A stretch of DNA of 64,000 nt from Bacillota bacterium (lineage in GTDB: Bacteria; Bacillota; Clostridia; Lachnospirales; Lachnospiraceae). The DNA lies in assembly GCA_023439125.1 (NCBI GenBank), contig JAEXOU010000007.1:62001-126000 (forward strand), written 5' to 3'. Both the position numbers and the translations under genes were made by a program. How positions within the stretch are numbered: the first letter of the stretch is position 1; every line of letters begins with the position of its first letter. The notes beneath the pieces were generated by a model. It was not told the origin of the DNA, searched no databases, and saw only the letters and a program-made list of their open reading frames with translations. Positions 6,670-13,830 of this stretch are shown piece by piece.

Positions 6670-7146
6670 CTATAAAATATTCCATTGTAAATGAGCGTTA
6701 TCAGAATTAATTGTGGCCATGAAAATATTATCTGAATTTTTGTTGTTTTTCCAATGCTTTATAACTTCCTTAATTGAGAATGTCATAGGCAAATCAATGG
6801 CCTTATTTACTTCGACAAAATGAAGTGTACCTTCTTCACACTCTATCATTGATGTTTTAAACTCTAATTCACCAAAAAATATATAATTTATGCGAATTTC
6901 ATCACCAGTATTCCTGACAGATATATAACGTAAATTTAAGTTTTTAATTATTTCAGCAGATACTCCTGTTTCTTCTTTTATTTCACGCAGACAAGCGGAT
7001 TTTGGTTCATTTATTTCGAATGGTTCAAGATGACCTCCGACTGCTGACCACATTCCAGGTGCAATTTTTCTGTTTTCAGCGCGATGCATAAGTAATAACT
7101 CATTACCTATGGTTAAAAAAGCAGATGACATTAGTCGTGTTTTCAA
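6670..7146 (-). CDS. Nudix hydrolase
   Basis: A 158-residue Nudix protein. The box is seen as GGHLEPFE, then CLREIKEETGV (about residues 37-61), with two extra residues between the Glu and the REUxEE part compared with the classic GX5EX7REUXEEXGU; the catalytic Glu residues are all there. These enzymes hydrolyse nucleoside diphosphates linked to another group; the substrate is unknown. The start is a TTG at 7144-7146, placed 8 bases after AGGAGG. It lies inside element remnant B next to a MazG-like pseudogene, so the cargo is nucleotide-sanitising in flavour. Confidence 0.85.
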   Translation of the reverse strand: MKTRLMSSAFLTIGNELLLMHRAENRKIAPGMWSAVGGHLEPFEINEPKSACLREIKEETGVSAEIIKNLNLRYISVRNTGDEIRINYIFFGELEFKTSMIECEEGTLHFVEVNKAIDLPMTFSIKEVIKHWKNNKNSDNIFMATINSDNAHLQWNIL

Positions 7147-7224
7147 AATCCTTCCTCCTATAGATTACGTAAATTTTCTATTTCACTCATAAAACTAATA
7201 TGAAGCAAACATATATTGTGACTT

Positions 7225-7541
7225 CTAATTTTTTGGCTTAAATTCTATATCAGAGTTATACTTTTTATTATTTAGGTTTTCCTTAAGTGGTATCCACTTT
7301 TCTAAATCAATATCGTAGCAGTTCGCAATTGCCAGAGCATAATATATGACATCCCAAATTTCTTCCTCTTTAGTACCTTTTATTTCTACATCAGAAGCAG
7401 GAGCAACATTTTTACGTTAGCCTTAGAGAGTTCACCAACTTCTTCAGATAATTTCAAAAAATAATCTTTTACCTTATCAGGGCTATAATCTTTTTGTTTT
7501 ATATATTCTTGCAAATATTTTATTGTAATGTTTCCATTCAT
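7225..7541 (-). pseudogene. MazG-like nucleotide pyrophosphohydrolase, frameshifted
   Basis: After GAGGTG and ATG (7539-7541) the frame reads KVKDYFLKLSEEVGELSKAN, the MazG EExxE helix, then runs into a stop. A one-base shift at the run of five A/T (7409-7413) restores NVAPASDVEIKGTKEEEIWD followed by VIYYALAIANCYDIDLEKW, the second ExxD helix. The length (317 bases) is not a multiple of three, consistent with loss of one base in the homopolymer. Both metal-binding helices are otherwise intact, so decay is recent or the base is a sequencing error. Confidence 0.75.
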
Positions 7542-7689
7542 AAGCTTTTCACCTCATAAGGATAATTTTTTGGTTAACAATTGTTAATGATAGCGAAACA
7601 CTCTGTTCTCACAGAGTCCTGTTTATTTTAATACCTCATTTTATATTATCACATAAATTAAAATTAATAAACTAAATTTACCATATTAT

Positions 7690-7756
7690 GTATACACCTA
7701 TCATCAAAGTGTATTCTCTACACTTCCTCAGAAAGGTGTATACTTTCTTTTTATTT
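7690..7756 (+). terminator. Nested double hairpin with T-rich tail
   Basis: Outer stem GTATACACCT (7690-7699)/AGGTGTATAC (7734-7743), inner stem AAGTGTA/TACACTT (7707-7713/7719-7725), followed by TTTCTTTTTATTTT. It has the form of a plus-strand terminator, but there is no plus-strand gene just upstream; it may be the end of a lost gene of the element. Nothing else was seen in 7542-7847. Confidence 0.4.
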
Positions 7757-7847
7757 TAAATTAATTTGTTTATTATCTCTAAAATAGTAATTAAGAAAGC
7801 GAAAAGAAACACCCAGCGAGAATTAAATAATATGTGAAAGGCATCAT

Positions 7848-7994
7848 AAACAATGCCAATACCATAAGATTCGGGATATGCTTGGACAGGTCGATGAAAA
7901 GACTACCCTTAGCTATATTTACAATCCAAACACGGAACAAGAGAACCTAAACATCATGAATGAAGCTCTGAAAAAGGGCACAAAAAGAACATAA
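7848..7994 (+). pseudogene. Tyrosine integrase, C-terminal remnant
   Basis: The frame QYHKIRDMLGQVDEKTTLSY continues IYNPNTEQENLNIMNEAL and ends at TAA (7992-7994). This is the last catalytic block of a tyrosine recombinase (LGH...TT..Y, here LGQ, with the nucleophile Tyr in TLSYIY). No catalytic R or N-terminal DNA-binding domain remains. It ends 70 bases before the tRNA-end copy at 8065, the usual place for an integrase gene beside its attachment site. Confidence 0.65.
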
Positions 7995-8000
7995 GATAGT

Positions 8001-8020
8001 AGTGCACATACGGTGCACAT
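8001..8020. repeat. Paired GTGCACAT sites (right end of element remnant B)
   Basis: AGTGCACATA (8001) and GGTGCACAT (8012) mirror the pair at 6633-6654; a third, partial CTGCACA follows at 8023. Found only near the ends of the 6.57-8.07 kb segment in this window. Confidence 0.45.
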
Positions 8021-8037
8021 ATCTGCACAACAAAAAA

Positions 8038-8083
8038 TCCCTTGAAAATCAAGGGATTTCGTAAGCACGAGACGGGATTCGAA
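8038..8083 (-). repeat. Partial tRNA-Gly 3' end with terminator (attachment-site copy 2)
   Basis: GCACGAGACGGGATTCGAA (8065-8083) repeats the tRNA-Gly 3' end. Just before it is a short terminator TCCCTTGA-AAA-TCAAGGGA (8038-8056) flanked by A6 and TTT. It has the same plan as copies at 6557 and 9853 but with a different hairpin. Confidence 0.75.
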
Positions 8084-8101
8084 TTCTATCCCCACGAAAA
8101 A

Positions 8102-8125
8102 ATACTCATAGAAGAGGGTACTCAA
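8102..8125. repeat. ATACTCAT / GTACTCAA pair (left end of element remnant A)
   Basis: ATACTCAT (8102) and GTACTCAA (8118) face the tandem GTACTCAA pair at 9771-9788 at the other end of the 8.08-9.85 kb segment. This resembles arm-type integrase sites distinct from the GTGCACAT pairs of segment B. Confidence 0.4.
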
Positions 8126-8127
8126 AA

Positions 8128-8793
8128 TCAGATATAAAATTCGGTACCAAATATCTCTAATAAGTTTTTAATGGAAATGATACCTTCGGGTACTTCTCTA
8201 TTATTTCTATTAAGCCATATAGTATTGATACCCAATGCATTCCCCCCATATACATCGCTATTCAATGAATCTCCGACATGAAGTACTCGATTAGGTTCTA
8301 AGCCGGTTTCTTTCAAAGCCATTTCAAATATCTCTTTTCGTGGCTTATATGATTTAGCATCTTCACTCGTAAAAACACTTGTAGGTTTTATGTTGTGATA
8401 TTCTATTGCTTCTAAAACATCTGCCCTATCAATATTTGAAACTATATGTATAGGGAGTTTGCATTTCTCAAAAAATTCTTTTGAATCTACAAAGATATTA
8501 GGTTTAACCCAAAAAGTGAACATCCAATTGCTTAAATTGCATGCATCTTCAGAGGATGAAAAGTTTTTAATTGTACGTTCTAACGAAATTTTTTCTAGAA
8601 TTCTTTGCGTTTGAAAATTATTTCCGTAAGAATTAGTACATAGGGTTTGAAATTCTTTCCACCAGTAATATCCTATATCGGATATGTTTTCTGCATTTCC
8701 GCTTTCATGTATTTTTTTACAAATTATATCTATTGCCTCTCCATCCTCCCAAACCACTGTTCCATAAAAATCTAAAAAAATTGCATCTACCAT
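8128..8793 (-). CDS. HAD-superfamily hydrolase
   Basis: A 221-residue HAD protein. Motif I is IFLDFYGTVV (nucleophile Asp near residue 8; the second Asp of DxD is Tyr, as in dehalogenase-like members). Motif II is PIHIVSNID, motif III the Lys in SYKPRKEIFE, and motif IV HVGDSLNSDVYGGNALG. The helical cap sits between I and II. Substrate unknown; probably a phosphate ester. GGGAGG fixes the start at 8793 rather than the upstream in-frame ATGs. It is the only intact cargo gene in element remnant A. Confidence 0.85.
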   Translation of the reverse strand: MVDAIFLDFYGTVVWEDGEAIDIICKKIHESGNAENISDIGYYWWKEFQTLCTNSYGNNFQTQRILEKISLERTIKNFSSSEDACNLSNWMFTFWVKPNIFVDSKEFFEKCKLPIHIVSNIDRADVLEAIEYHNIKPTSVFTSEDAKSYKPRKEIFEMALKETGLEPNRVLHVGDSLNSDVYGGNALGINTIWLNRNNREVPEGIISIKNLLEIFGTEFYI

Positions 8794-9320
8794 ATAATTC
8801 CTCCCTACGGTTTTTAACATTATTAATGATATCACATTTTTTCTGCCAATCCAACATATGTAAAATTATATTAAAATAAGATAACACAACTATCACCAAT
8901 AACGGTTACACATCACATTTATGTATGGGTAAACAGTTATTGGCTTTTTTATGCCATTTTTTCAGATATCGCAAAACAGATTCAATCATATTTTGTTTAT
9001 CAAAGAAAAAAGGAGAAAACATAATCGTGATTAACACAGATATTTTATTCAAACGAAATCAGTTGATAGCACAAAATGAGTATATTGAACACAAGATGTT
9101 CAAAGAACAAATTGAGTGAATGCCAGATTTCGATTAAAAAATACTCCATGTCTGAACGCGATGAATCTTAAGGAGAACTGATGCAATAAGCAGTAATCCT
9201 TTTTAAAGGATTCGAAAGAGAAAGATTTCATGCGAGATATGCCACTAGAATGCATGAAAATGATAACAAACAGAAACATATGTAATTTATAACAAACGGG
9301 TATTTGGTGGAATCCATCGT
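8794..9320. other. Gene debris between HAD gene and integrase remnant
   Basis: 8896-8946 is an imperfect inverted repeat (CCAATAAC.GTTAC/GTAAAC.GTTATTGG) followed by T6. A GTG-started 30-codon frame (9027-9119, AAAGGAG upstream; VINTDILFKRNQLIAQNEYI) has no recognised family. At 9202-9285 the frame FKGFERERFHARYATRMHEN resembles the HxLRHTxATR box of a tyrosine recombinase, ending in a stop. All of it looks like scraps of an integrative element. Confidence 0.4.
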
Positions 9321-9797
9321 ATGGAAAGTCTTATCGAGGATGAGAATGGTAAACTCAAAGTAACCATTTGTGAATACACCAAAAAGAAAAGCCCAGCTGG
9401 TGACCGATATCTTTTAAGTGATTATGAAATTAATCTATTTCTGGCTGTTAAGCGTATTAATGAAGAAGCAGGTTATATGGACGGGGATTTTATCTTCTAT
9501 GATAAAGAAGGTAGAACCAAGATTCGTGAGGTTGATAATTGCATCCGTGCTCATTGTACACGTGCAGGAATTCCTGTAAAATCTGCCCATGATATCCGTA
9601 GAACGGTTGCCTCAGAGATGGATAGAAAGGGTGTACCAATCGAAGATATACGTTGGTATCTCGGACATAATGATATTGCCACCACTCGAGGTTACATACT
9701 CAACAACCAAGGAAAACAGAAAACAACCAAGATTATTGTGAATGCTCTTTCAGAGATGAATGGAATTGACGTACTCAAGGGTACTCAAATCGACTGA
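9321..9797 (+). pseudogene. Tyrosine integrase, C-terminal catalytic half
   Basis: 158 residues of a phage/ICE-type tyrosine recombinase. Visible are HDIRRTVASEMDRKGV (Arg of the H-x-x-R box, His replaced by Arg) and IRWYLGHNDIATTRGYI (LGH and nucleophile Tyr). A full integrase is about 380-400 residues; the N-terminal and core-binding domains are missing. The reading frame continues upstream of the ATG (KRVFGGIHRMESL), so that ATG is internal, not a real start. It ends 55 bases from the tRNA-Gly 3' end, the normal position for the integrase of a tRNA-integrated element. Confidence 0.75.
9771..9788. repeat. Tandem GTACTCAA sites (right end of element remnant A)
   Basis: GTACTCAA at 9771 and 9781, inside the last codons of the integrase remnant; matched by GTACTCAA at 8118 near the opposite boundary. 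Confidence 0.4.
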
Positions 9798-9807
9798 AAC
9801 GAAAAAT

Positions 9808-9841
9808 CCCTAGAAGACTTGATTTATCAAGCTTTCTAGGG
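9808..9841 (-). terminator. Terminator of tRNA-Gly, shared with the element end
   Basis: CCCTAG (9808) pairs with CTAGGG (to 9841), with CTTGAT/ATCAAG at the apex and a 2x2 mismatch; on the minus strand ATTTTTCG follows. It ends the tRNA transcript and also lies behind the plus-strand integrase remnant. A near-identical copy is at 6512-6545. Confidence 0.7.
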
Positions 9842-9851
9842 AAATAAAAAA

Positions 9852-9923
9852 AGCACGAGACGGGATTCGAACCCGCGACCCTCGCCTTGGCAAGGCGATA
9901 CTCCACCACTGAGCCACTCGTGC
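9852..9923 (-). tRNA. tRNA-Gly (anticodon GCC)
   Basis: Minus strand folds as a complete cloverleaf: acceptor GCACGAG/CTCGTGC, anticodon stem TCGCCTT-GCC-AAGGCGA, T-arm CGGGTTCGAATCCCG. The discriminator is U and CCA is not encoded. A consensus promoter lies upstream. Its last 19-21 bases are repeated at 8065 and 6557, marking it as an integration target. Confidence 0.97.
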
Positions 9924-9966
9924 ATGTTAATAAGTTGTTTTGTTGCTGTCTCCTTAAGACTTGTTT

Positions 9967-9995
9967 AGTATACTATAGAAAAATCCTTTTGTCAA
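9967..9995 (-). promoter_or_regulatory. Promoter of tRNA-Gly
   Basis: TTGACA (9990-9995), 17-base spacer, TATACT (9967-9972) on the minus strand: a near-perfect SigA promoter about 43 bases before the mature tRNA 5' end. Confidence 0.85.
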
Positions 9996-10041
9996 TAGAA
10001 TTTTTAAAGTTTTTTATATTTTATATATTGTATATTTAATT

Positions 10042-10100
10042 AAGGGTATTGTCGCACAATAACCATGCTGTTATGCTATGATTTTGCGACAATGCTCTTA
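10042..10100 (-). terminator. Large stem-loop after the nitroreductase gene
   Basis: AAGGGTATTGTCGCA (from 10042) pairs with TGCGACAATGCTCTT (10085-10099) with two mismatches around a 28-base loop. It sits 12 bases past the stop at 10112. The tail is AT-rich rather than a pure U-run. Confidence 0.5.
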
Positions 10101-10111
10101 ACATATTTTCT

Positions 10112-10891
10112 TTAAAATACTTTATCCTTTAGCATAATCGTAGTAATATACTCTGTATTCTTCAACTCTTTATTTTGAAAAGCCTCAGATTTTATCATAC
10201 TAAGATCCATCCAGAACTCATCCGCTGCCTGAGCAATACTAGCAAGAACAACGCCCATATCAACCAGCTTGCTATCGGTAAGTACGCTTGTAAGGAAACG
10301 CGCTTTCTTACAAAATAAGTGAATACGATTATGGTAAACAACAAATCTCCATGGTTGATTATTCATAGAAGATGGAGAAAGAATCGCAGCATGTAATATG
10401 TTTTTTACATTTTCATCTACTTCCTCTTTATACACAATCAGGCTATCCGCATCCAACCGTTTTGCTTTATTGGATGGTCGATAAATTGATTTGGGAGATT
10501 TACCAAAAGCTAAGGCTATAACATAATCATAACTTAACTCATTCTTTAGCTCACGAGTCGGACGTAATCCACCTTGATAACAACATCCAATGTCTCGAGC
10601 TGTCAGATACAAGGATAACTGATGCAGAATATATCCTGCATTAATTAAATAATCTGCTTTGAGCTCTGATGTAAATAAAATATAGTAAGGAGCTTTTACC
10701 TTAAACATCCCCTTAAGCTTATCACCATCTTTGCGTGCATCAATAATCTTAATCTCGTACTCAATACTCGTCTTGTACGGCTTTAGTTGTGTAAGATAAC
10801 TGTTTATATGCAAAAGCGTTTTATCATCTAACGCTTCCATATTATAATCTCGGACTGATTTTCTTACAAACATAGCTTCATACAAATTCAT
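10112..10891 (-). CDS. Nitroreductase family protein (TM1586-like)
   Basis: A 259-residue flavoprotein. The N-terminal VRKSVRDYNMEALDDKTL is the FMN-binding Arg-Ser-x-Arg segment of nitroreductases; a second half-motif, LHAAILSPSSMNNQPWRFVVY (about 163-183), is the classic SPSxxNxQPWxF. The two-lobed arrangement and GYILHQLSLYLTARDIGCCY match the TM1586/PF14512 group. It likely reduces a small organic substrate with NAD(P)H; the substrate is unknown. It begins 22 bases after the AraC regulator, so the two probably form an operon and the regulator may respond to its substrate. Confidence 0.85.
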   Translation of the reverse strand: MNLYEAMFVRKSVRDYNMEALDDKTLLHINSYLTQLKPYKTSIEYEIKIIDARKDGDKLKGMFKVKAPYYILFTSELKADYLINAGYILHQLSLYLTARDIGCCYQGGLRPTRELKNELSYDYVIALAFGKSPKSIYRPSNKAKRLDADSLIVYKEEVDENVKNILHAAILSPSSMNNQPWRFVVYHNRIHLFCKKARFLTSVLTDSKLVDMGVVLASIAQAADEFWMDLSMIKSEAFQNKELKNTEYITTIMLKDKVF

Positions 10892-10912
10892 GGTACATAC
10901 CTAGCCTTTCAT

Positions 10913-11785
10913 TCAAGCATTTATTTTTGTCAAACCAAATTTTTTACGATAATGTTGTGGTGAAATACCATAATATTTCTTAAATAACTTACTAAAATGG
11001 TAGACATCATCATAACCAATTTCATTTGCGATACTTTTAATACTACCATCGGAACGTTCTTCCAAGATCTCTTTTGCTTTTTCCAAGCGAATCTTAATTA
11101 AATAATTAATTGGTGATTCGCCAGTTTCCTCCTTAAATATTTTTGAGATGTATACAGGACTCAAGTACATATTATGTGCTATCTGATCGAGCGATATTTT
11201 ATGGCAATAATTCTCCATCAGATAGTTAATGATTCTCTTAACTGCATAACTCTTGCTATAGCTTTCAAAAATACATCCTTTTTGTGTAATTGTTGGTGAA
11301 TCAACAATTTCACGCATTACAAGCATTAGCATCTGCATGAGTTGAGCTTTGAGCATAAAACATTTACCTATTTGATTATCCTCATTTTCTGCTAACATAT
11401 CATAACATAGACGTGATATTTCACGCTTCGTCGCTACCGAGAGTCGTAAAACATGCCCATGTTCTCCTAGATCAATCGTATTTTCTGGCATATTACGAAA
11501 CTGGAAATCACGAAATCCAGTACAAAATTCAACTGCAGGTTCTTCACCATCAATCAACACATTTTGATGATATACTCCTGGGTTACATACAATGATATCA
11601 CCAGCTTTTACTTCATAATATATGCCATCAATATGATATTTACTCTTTCCAGAGAGGATAAATGTTAATTCCGTAAAATCATTGTGGGAATGATAAGAGT
11701 GCTGCCTGGTCATTCGCATCTTGCTTGCAAAAAAAACAGTCGGATTAAAATCATTATACGTTAAATCATATTGTATATCGCCCAA
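10913..11785 (-). CDS. AraC family transcriptional regulator
   Basis: About 290 residues. The N-terminal cupin sensor (about 25-110) shows HSHNDFTELTFILSGKSKYH and the metal/ligand-pocket beta strands. The C-terminal double helix-turn-helix (about 185-285) has the AraC signature SIANEIGYDDVYHFSKLFKK followed by YYGISPQHYRKK. A TTG at 11785 lies 8 bases after GAGG; the longer GTG at 11794 overlaps that site. It probably regulates itself and the nitroreductase downstream. Confidence 0.9.
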   Translation of the reverse strand: MGDIQYDLTYNDFNPTVFFASKMRMTRQHSYHSHNDFTELTFILSGKSKYHIDGIYYEVKAGDIIVCNPGVYHQNVLIDGEEPAVEFCTGFRDFQFRNMPENTIDLGEHGHVLRLSVATKREISRLCYDMLAENEDNQIGKCFMLKAQLMQMLMLVMREIVDSPTITQKGCIFESYSKSYAVKRIINYLMENYCHKISLDQIAHNMYLSPVYISKIFKEETGESPINYLIKIRLEKAKEILEERSDGSIKSIANEIGYDDVYHFSKLFKKYYGISPQHYRKKFGLTKINA

Positions 11786-11863
11786 AGCTAACACCTCATT
11801 TCAACTGTAGTATATGATCACCAAATAATTTAGCACATTTTTTGAATGAAAGCTAATATTTTT

Positions 11864-13660
11864 TTATTCGTGCTCATGATTTTTTGGTAAGCGCTCCAAT
11901 GTATTCATCCTAACTTGTGAGCTATTACCAACCGATTTATTGGCTCTTTCTTCAACGTTTCTCTCATGATTCGTCTTCTTTTGATTTGTTGATTGATTTT
12001 CTATTTTCAATTCTTGGTTCAATCTTTCGTTAGAACGATTTTCTGATTGCTTCCCATTTGGTTTTCCATTAAATTTTTCTTTATAACGACTTTCTGTTTG
12101 TTCCCTATTTGATCTATCGTTGGAACGACTTTCTGTTTGTTCCCCGTTTGGTTTTCCATTGAATTTTTCCTTGGAACGGCTTTCTGTTTGTTCCTTATTT
12201 GGTCTTTCGTTAGAACGACTTTCTGTTTGCTCTCTATTTTGTTTTCCATTTGGTCGACCTGTGTTTGGTTGCCCATTCATCTTTCCACTCGGTCTATCAT
12301 TTGGCAGACTCGTTGTCTGTTCCTCCCTAGGCTTTTCACTCCTCTGTCCAGAACTCCTAGTGGAATTATTCTTTTTTGACTGCTTTCCTTTTGACTGTTC
12401 ACCATGATTTTCCATCTGTTCTTCTTGATGTCTTCTTTCACGATTATGTCCAATCTGTTCGAGCTCTCTTCTCTGTTCTGCAAAATCAATCGCAAATTCA
12501 TTCTCGTATTTTTCACTAGGTATCCGTTTTACAATAAGTCGCACCCGAACGGTTTCTCGAAGCAAAATATAAAAAACAGAGAATAAAGGGATGAAAATCA
12601 ACATACCAGCAACACCCATTAAGCTGCCACCAACAGTAACTGCAAATAGTACCCAAATTGATGGAAGTCCGATTGAACCACCAACAACGTAAGGATAAAT
12701 CAAGTTGCTCTCAACTTGTTGAATTACAAGGAAAATCACAATAAACCACAAGGCTTGAATCGGATTTACCATAAAGAGTAATAGAAATCCTATTCCAAAC
12801 GCAATAAATGCACCAAAGATAGGGATAAGTGCAGTAAATGCAGCTATAACACCAATTAATAATGCATAATTAAATCCAAATATACTTAACGCAGTGAAGA
12901 ATAGACAACCCTCAATCACTGCTTCAACGCATTGTCCAGATAAAAAGTTTGAGAATGAAGTGTGTGTCAACTTCAAAATCGAGATAACTCGATCTGCTCG
13001 CTTAACAGGAAGATAACCATATAAAATCTTTTTACCTTGCATAGCGATTTTTTCTTTATTGGATAGCAGATAAATGGAGAATACTAAACCGATTGCAAAA
13101 TTCGTAATTGTACTTACAATCGCTCCAAGGATAGACAAGGTAGAACTAAATACACCATTTGCTAAATCCTGAGTTATATTTAAGATATTTCCACTAATTT
13201 TATCCCAATCAAATTCATACTCATTAACGTATTTACTAATTGCAGGATATTTCTCAGTTAATCCAACTGCCCACTTTTCTACATTATTAAAGAAATCTGG
13301 AATCGTTTCATTAATTAGTTTAGTAACCGTTGATGTCAATTCTGGGGCAATTAAAAGAATAACAATCAACACAAGCCCTATGATGGTAAGTAAGCTGAGT
13401 AAAATACTCAAAGGTCGCCTTATTTTTTCTAATATCTTATTATTCGATTTACCCTTGCGAAATATCTTCTCTTCAAACAATTTCATTGGTACGCCAATAA
13501 TGAAAGCGATACAGCCACCAATAATAAACGGCATCAAGATTCCGAAAAGCCACCCAATCGTATCCATAACAACATCAATATTCATCAATCCTACCAACAA
13601 TAGAACGGTAAATGTGATCAGCTGCATAATCTTTCTCATTGTTTTTTTGTTAAACTCCAT
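11864..13660 (-). CDS. AI-2E family transporter with long repetitive hydrophilic tail
   Basis: 598 residues. The first ~370 are a PF01594 (AI-2E/YtvI-like) permease: about eight membrane segments and the family segment GFNYALLIGVIAAFTALIPI, then FGAFIAFGIG. The rest is a charged tail of ~220 residues rich in Asn, Arg, Glu, Lys and Gln, with degenerate repeats built on EQTESRS(N/K). The tail should lie in the cytoplasm and be disordered. Family members export signals or act as Na+/H+ antiporters; the substrate is unknown here. GAGGAG fixes the start at 13660. Single gene. Confidence 0.8.
   Translation of the reverse strand: MEFNKKTMRKIMQLITFTVLLLVGLMNIDVVMDTIGWLFGILMPFIIGGCIAFIIGVPMKLFEEKIFRKGKSNNKILEKIRRPLSILLSLLTIIGLVLIVILLIAPELTSTVTKLINETIPDFFNNVEKWAVGLTEKYPAISKYVNEYEFDWDKISGNILNITQDLANGVFSSTLSILGAIVSTITNFAIGLVFSIYLLSNKEKIAMQGKKILYGYLPVKRADRVISILKLTHTSFSNFLSGQCVEAVIEGCLFFTALSIFGFNYALLIGVIAAFTALIPIFGAFIAFGIGFLLLFMVNPIQALWFIVIFLVIQQVESNLIYPYVVGGSIGLPSIWVLFAVTVGGSLMGVAGMLIFIPLFSVFYILLRETVRVRLIVKRIPSEKYENEFAIDFAEQRRELEQIGHNRERRHQEEQMENHGEQSKGKQSKKNNSTRSSGQRSEKPREEQTTSLPNDRPSGKMNGQPNTGRPNGKQNREQTESRSNERPNKEQTESRSKEKFNGKPNGEQTESRSNDRSNREQTESRYKEKFNGKPNGKQSENRSNERLNQELKIENQSTNQKKTNHERNVEERANKSVGNSSQVRMNTLERLPKNHEHE
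12036..12245 (-). repeat. Degenerate tandem repeats in the AI-2E transporter tail
   Basis: Plus-strand units of about 40-45 and 90 bases built around CGACTTTCTGTTTGTTCC recur five times, encoding EQTESRSNER, EQTESRSKEKFNGKPNG and similar. This explains the long antisense open frames here. Confidence 0.75.
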
Positions 13661-13830
13661 ACCAATTCTCCTCTTTAAAAACCAACAATAGTGAAATCTT
13701 CTACCCATAAATACCCCGAATGAAGGTGAAATCCTTCATTTTTATCCTATTGTTCTTAAAAAATTTATCTTCTCATTTGTACCAGATCACAAGTGACTGC
13801 CCTCACACTTTTCATCTATTTATATATTTA

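Noticed and set aside
12120..12407. Overlapping plus- and minus-strand open frames of 80-95 codons
   Set aside because: They are side products of the repetitive tail of the AI-2E permease gene; their own repeats mirror the same units in other frames.
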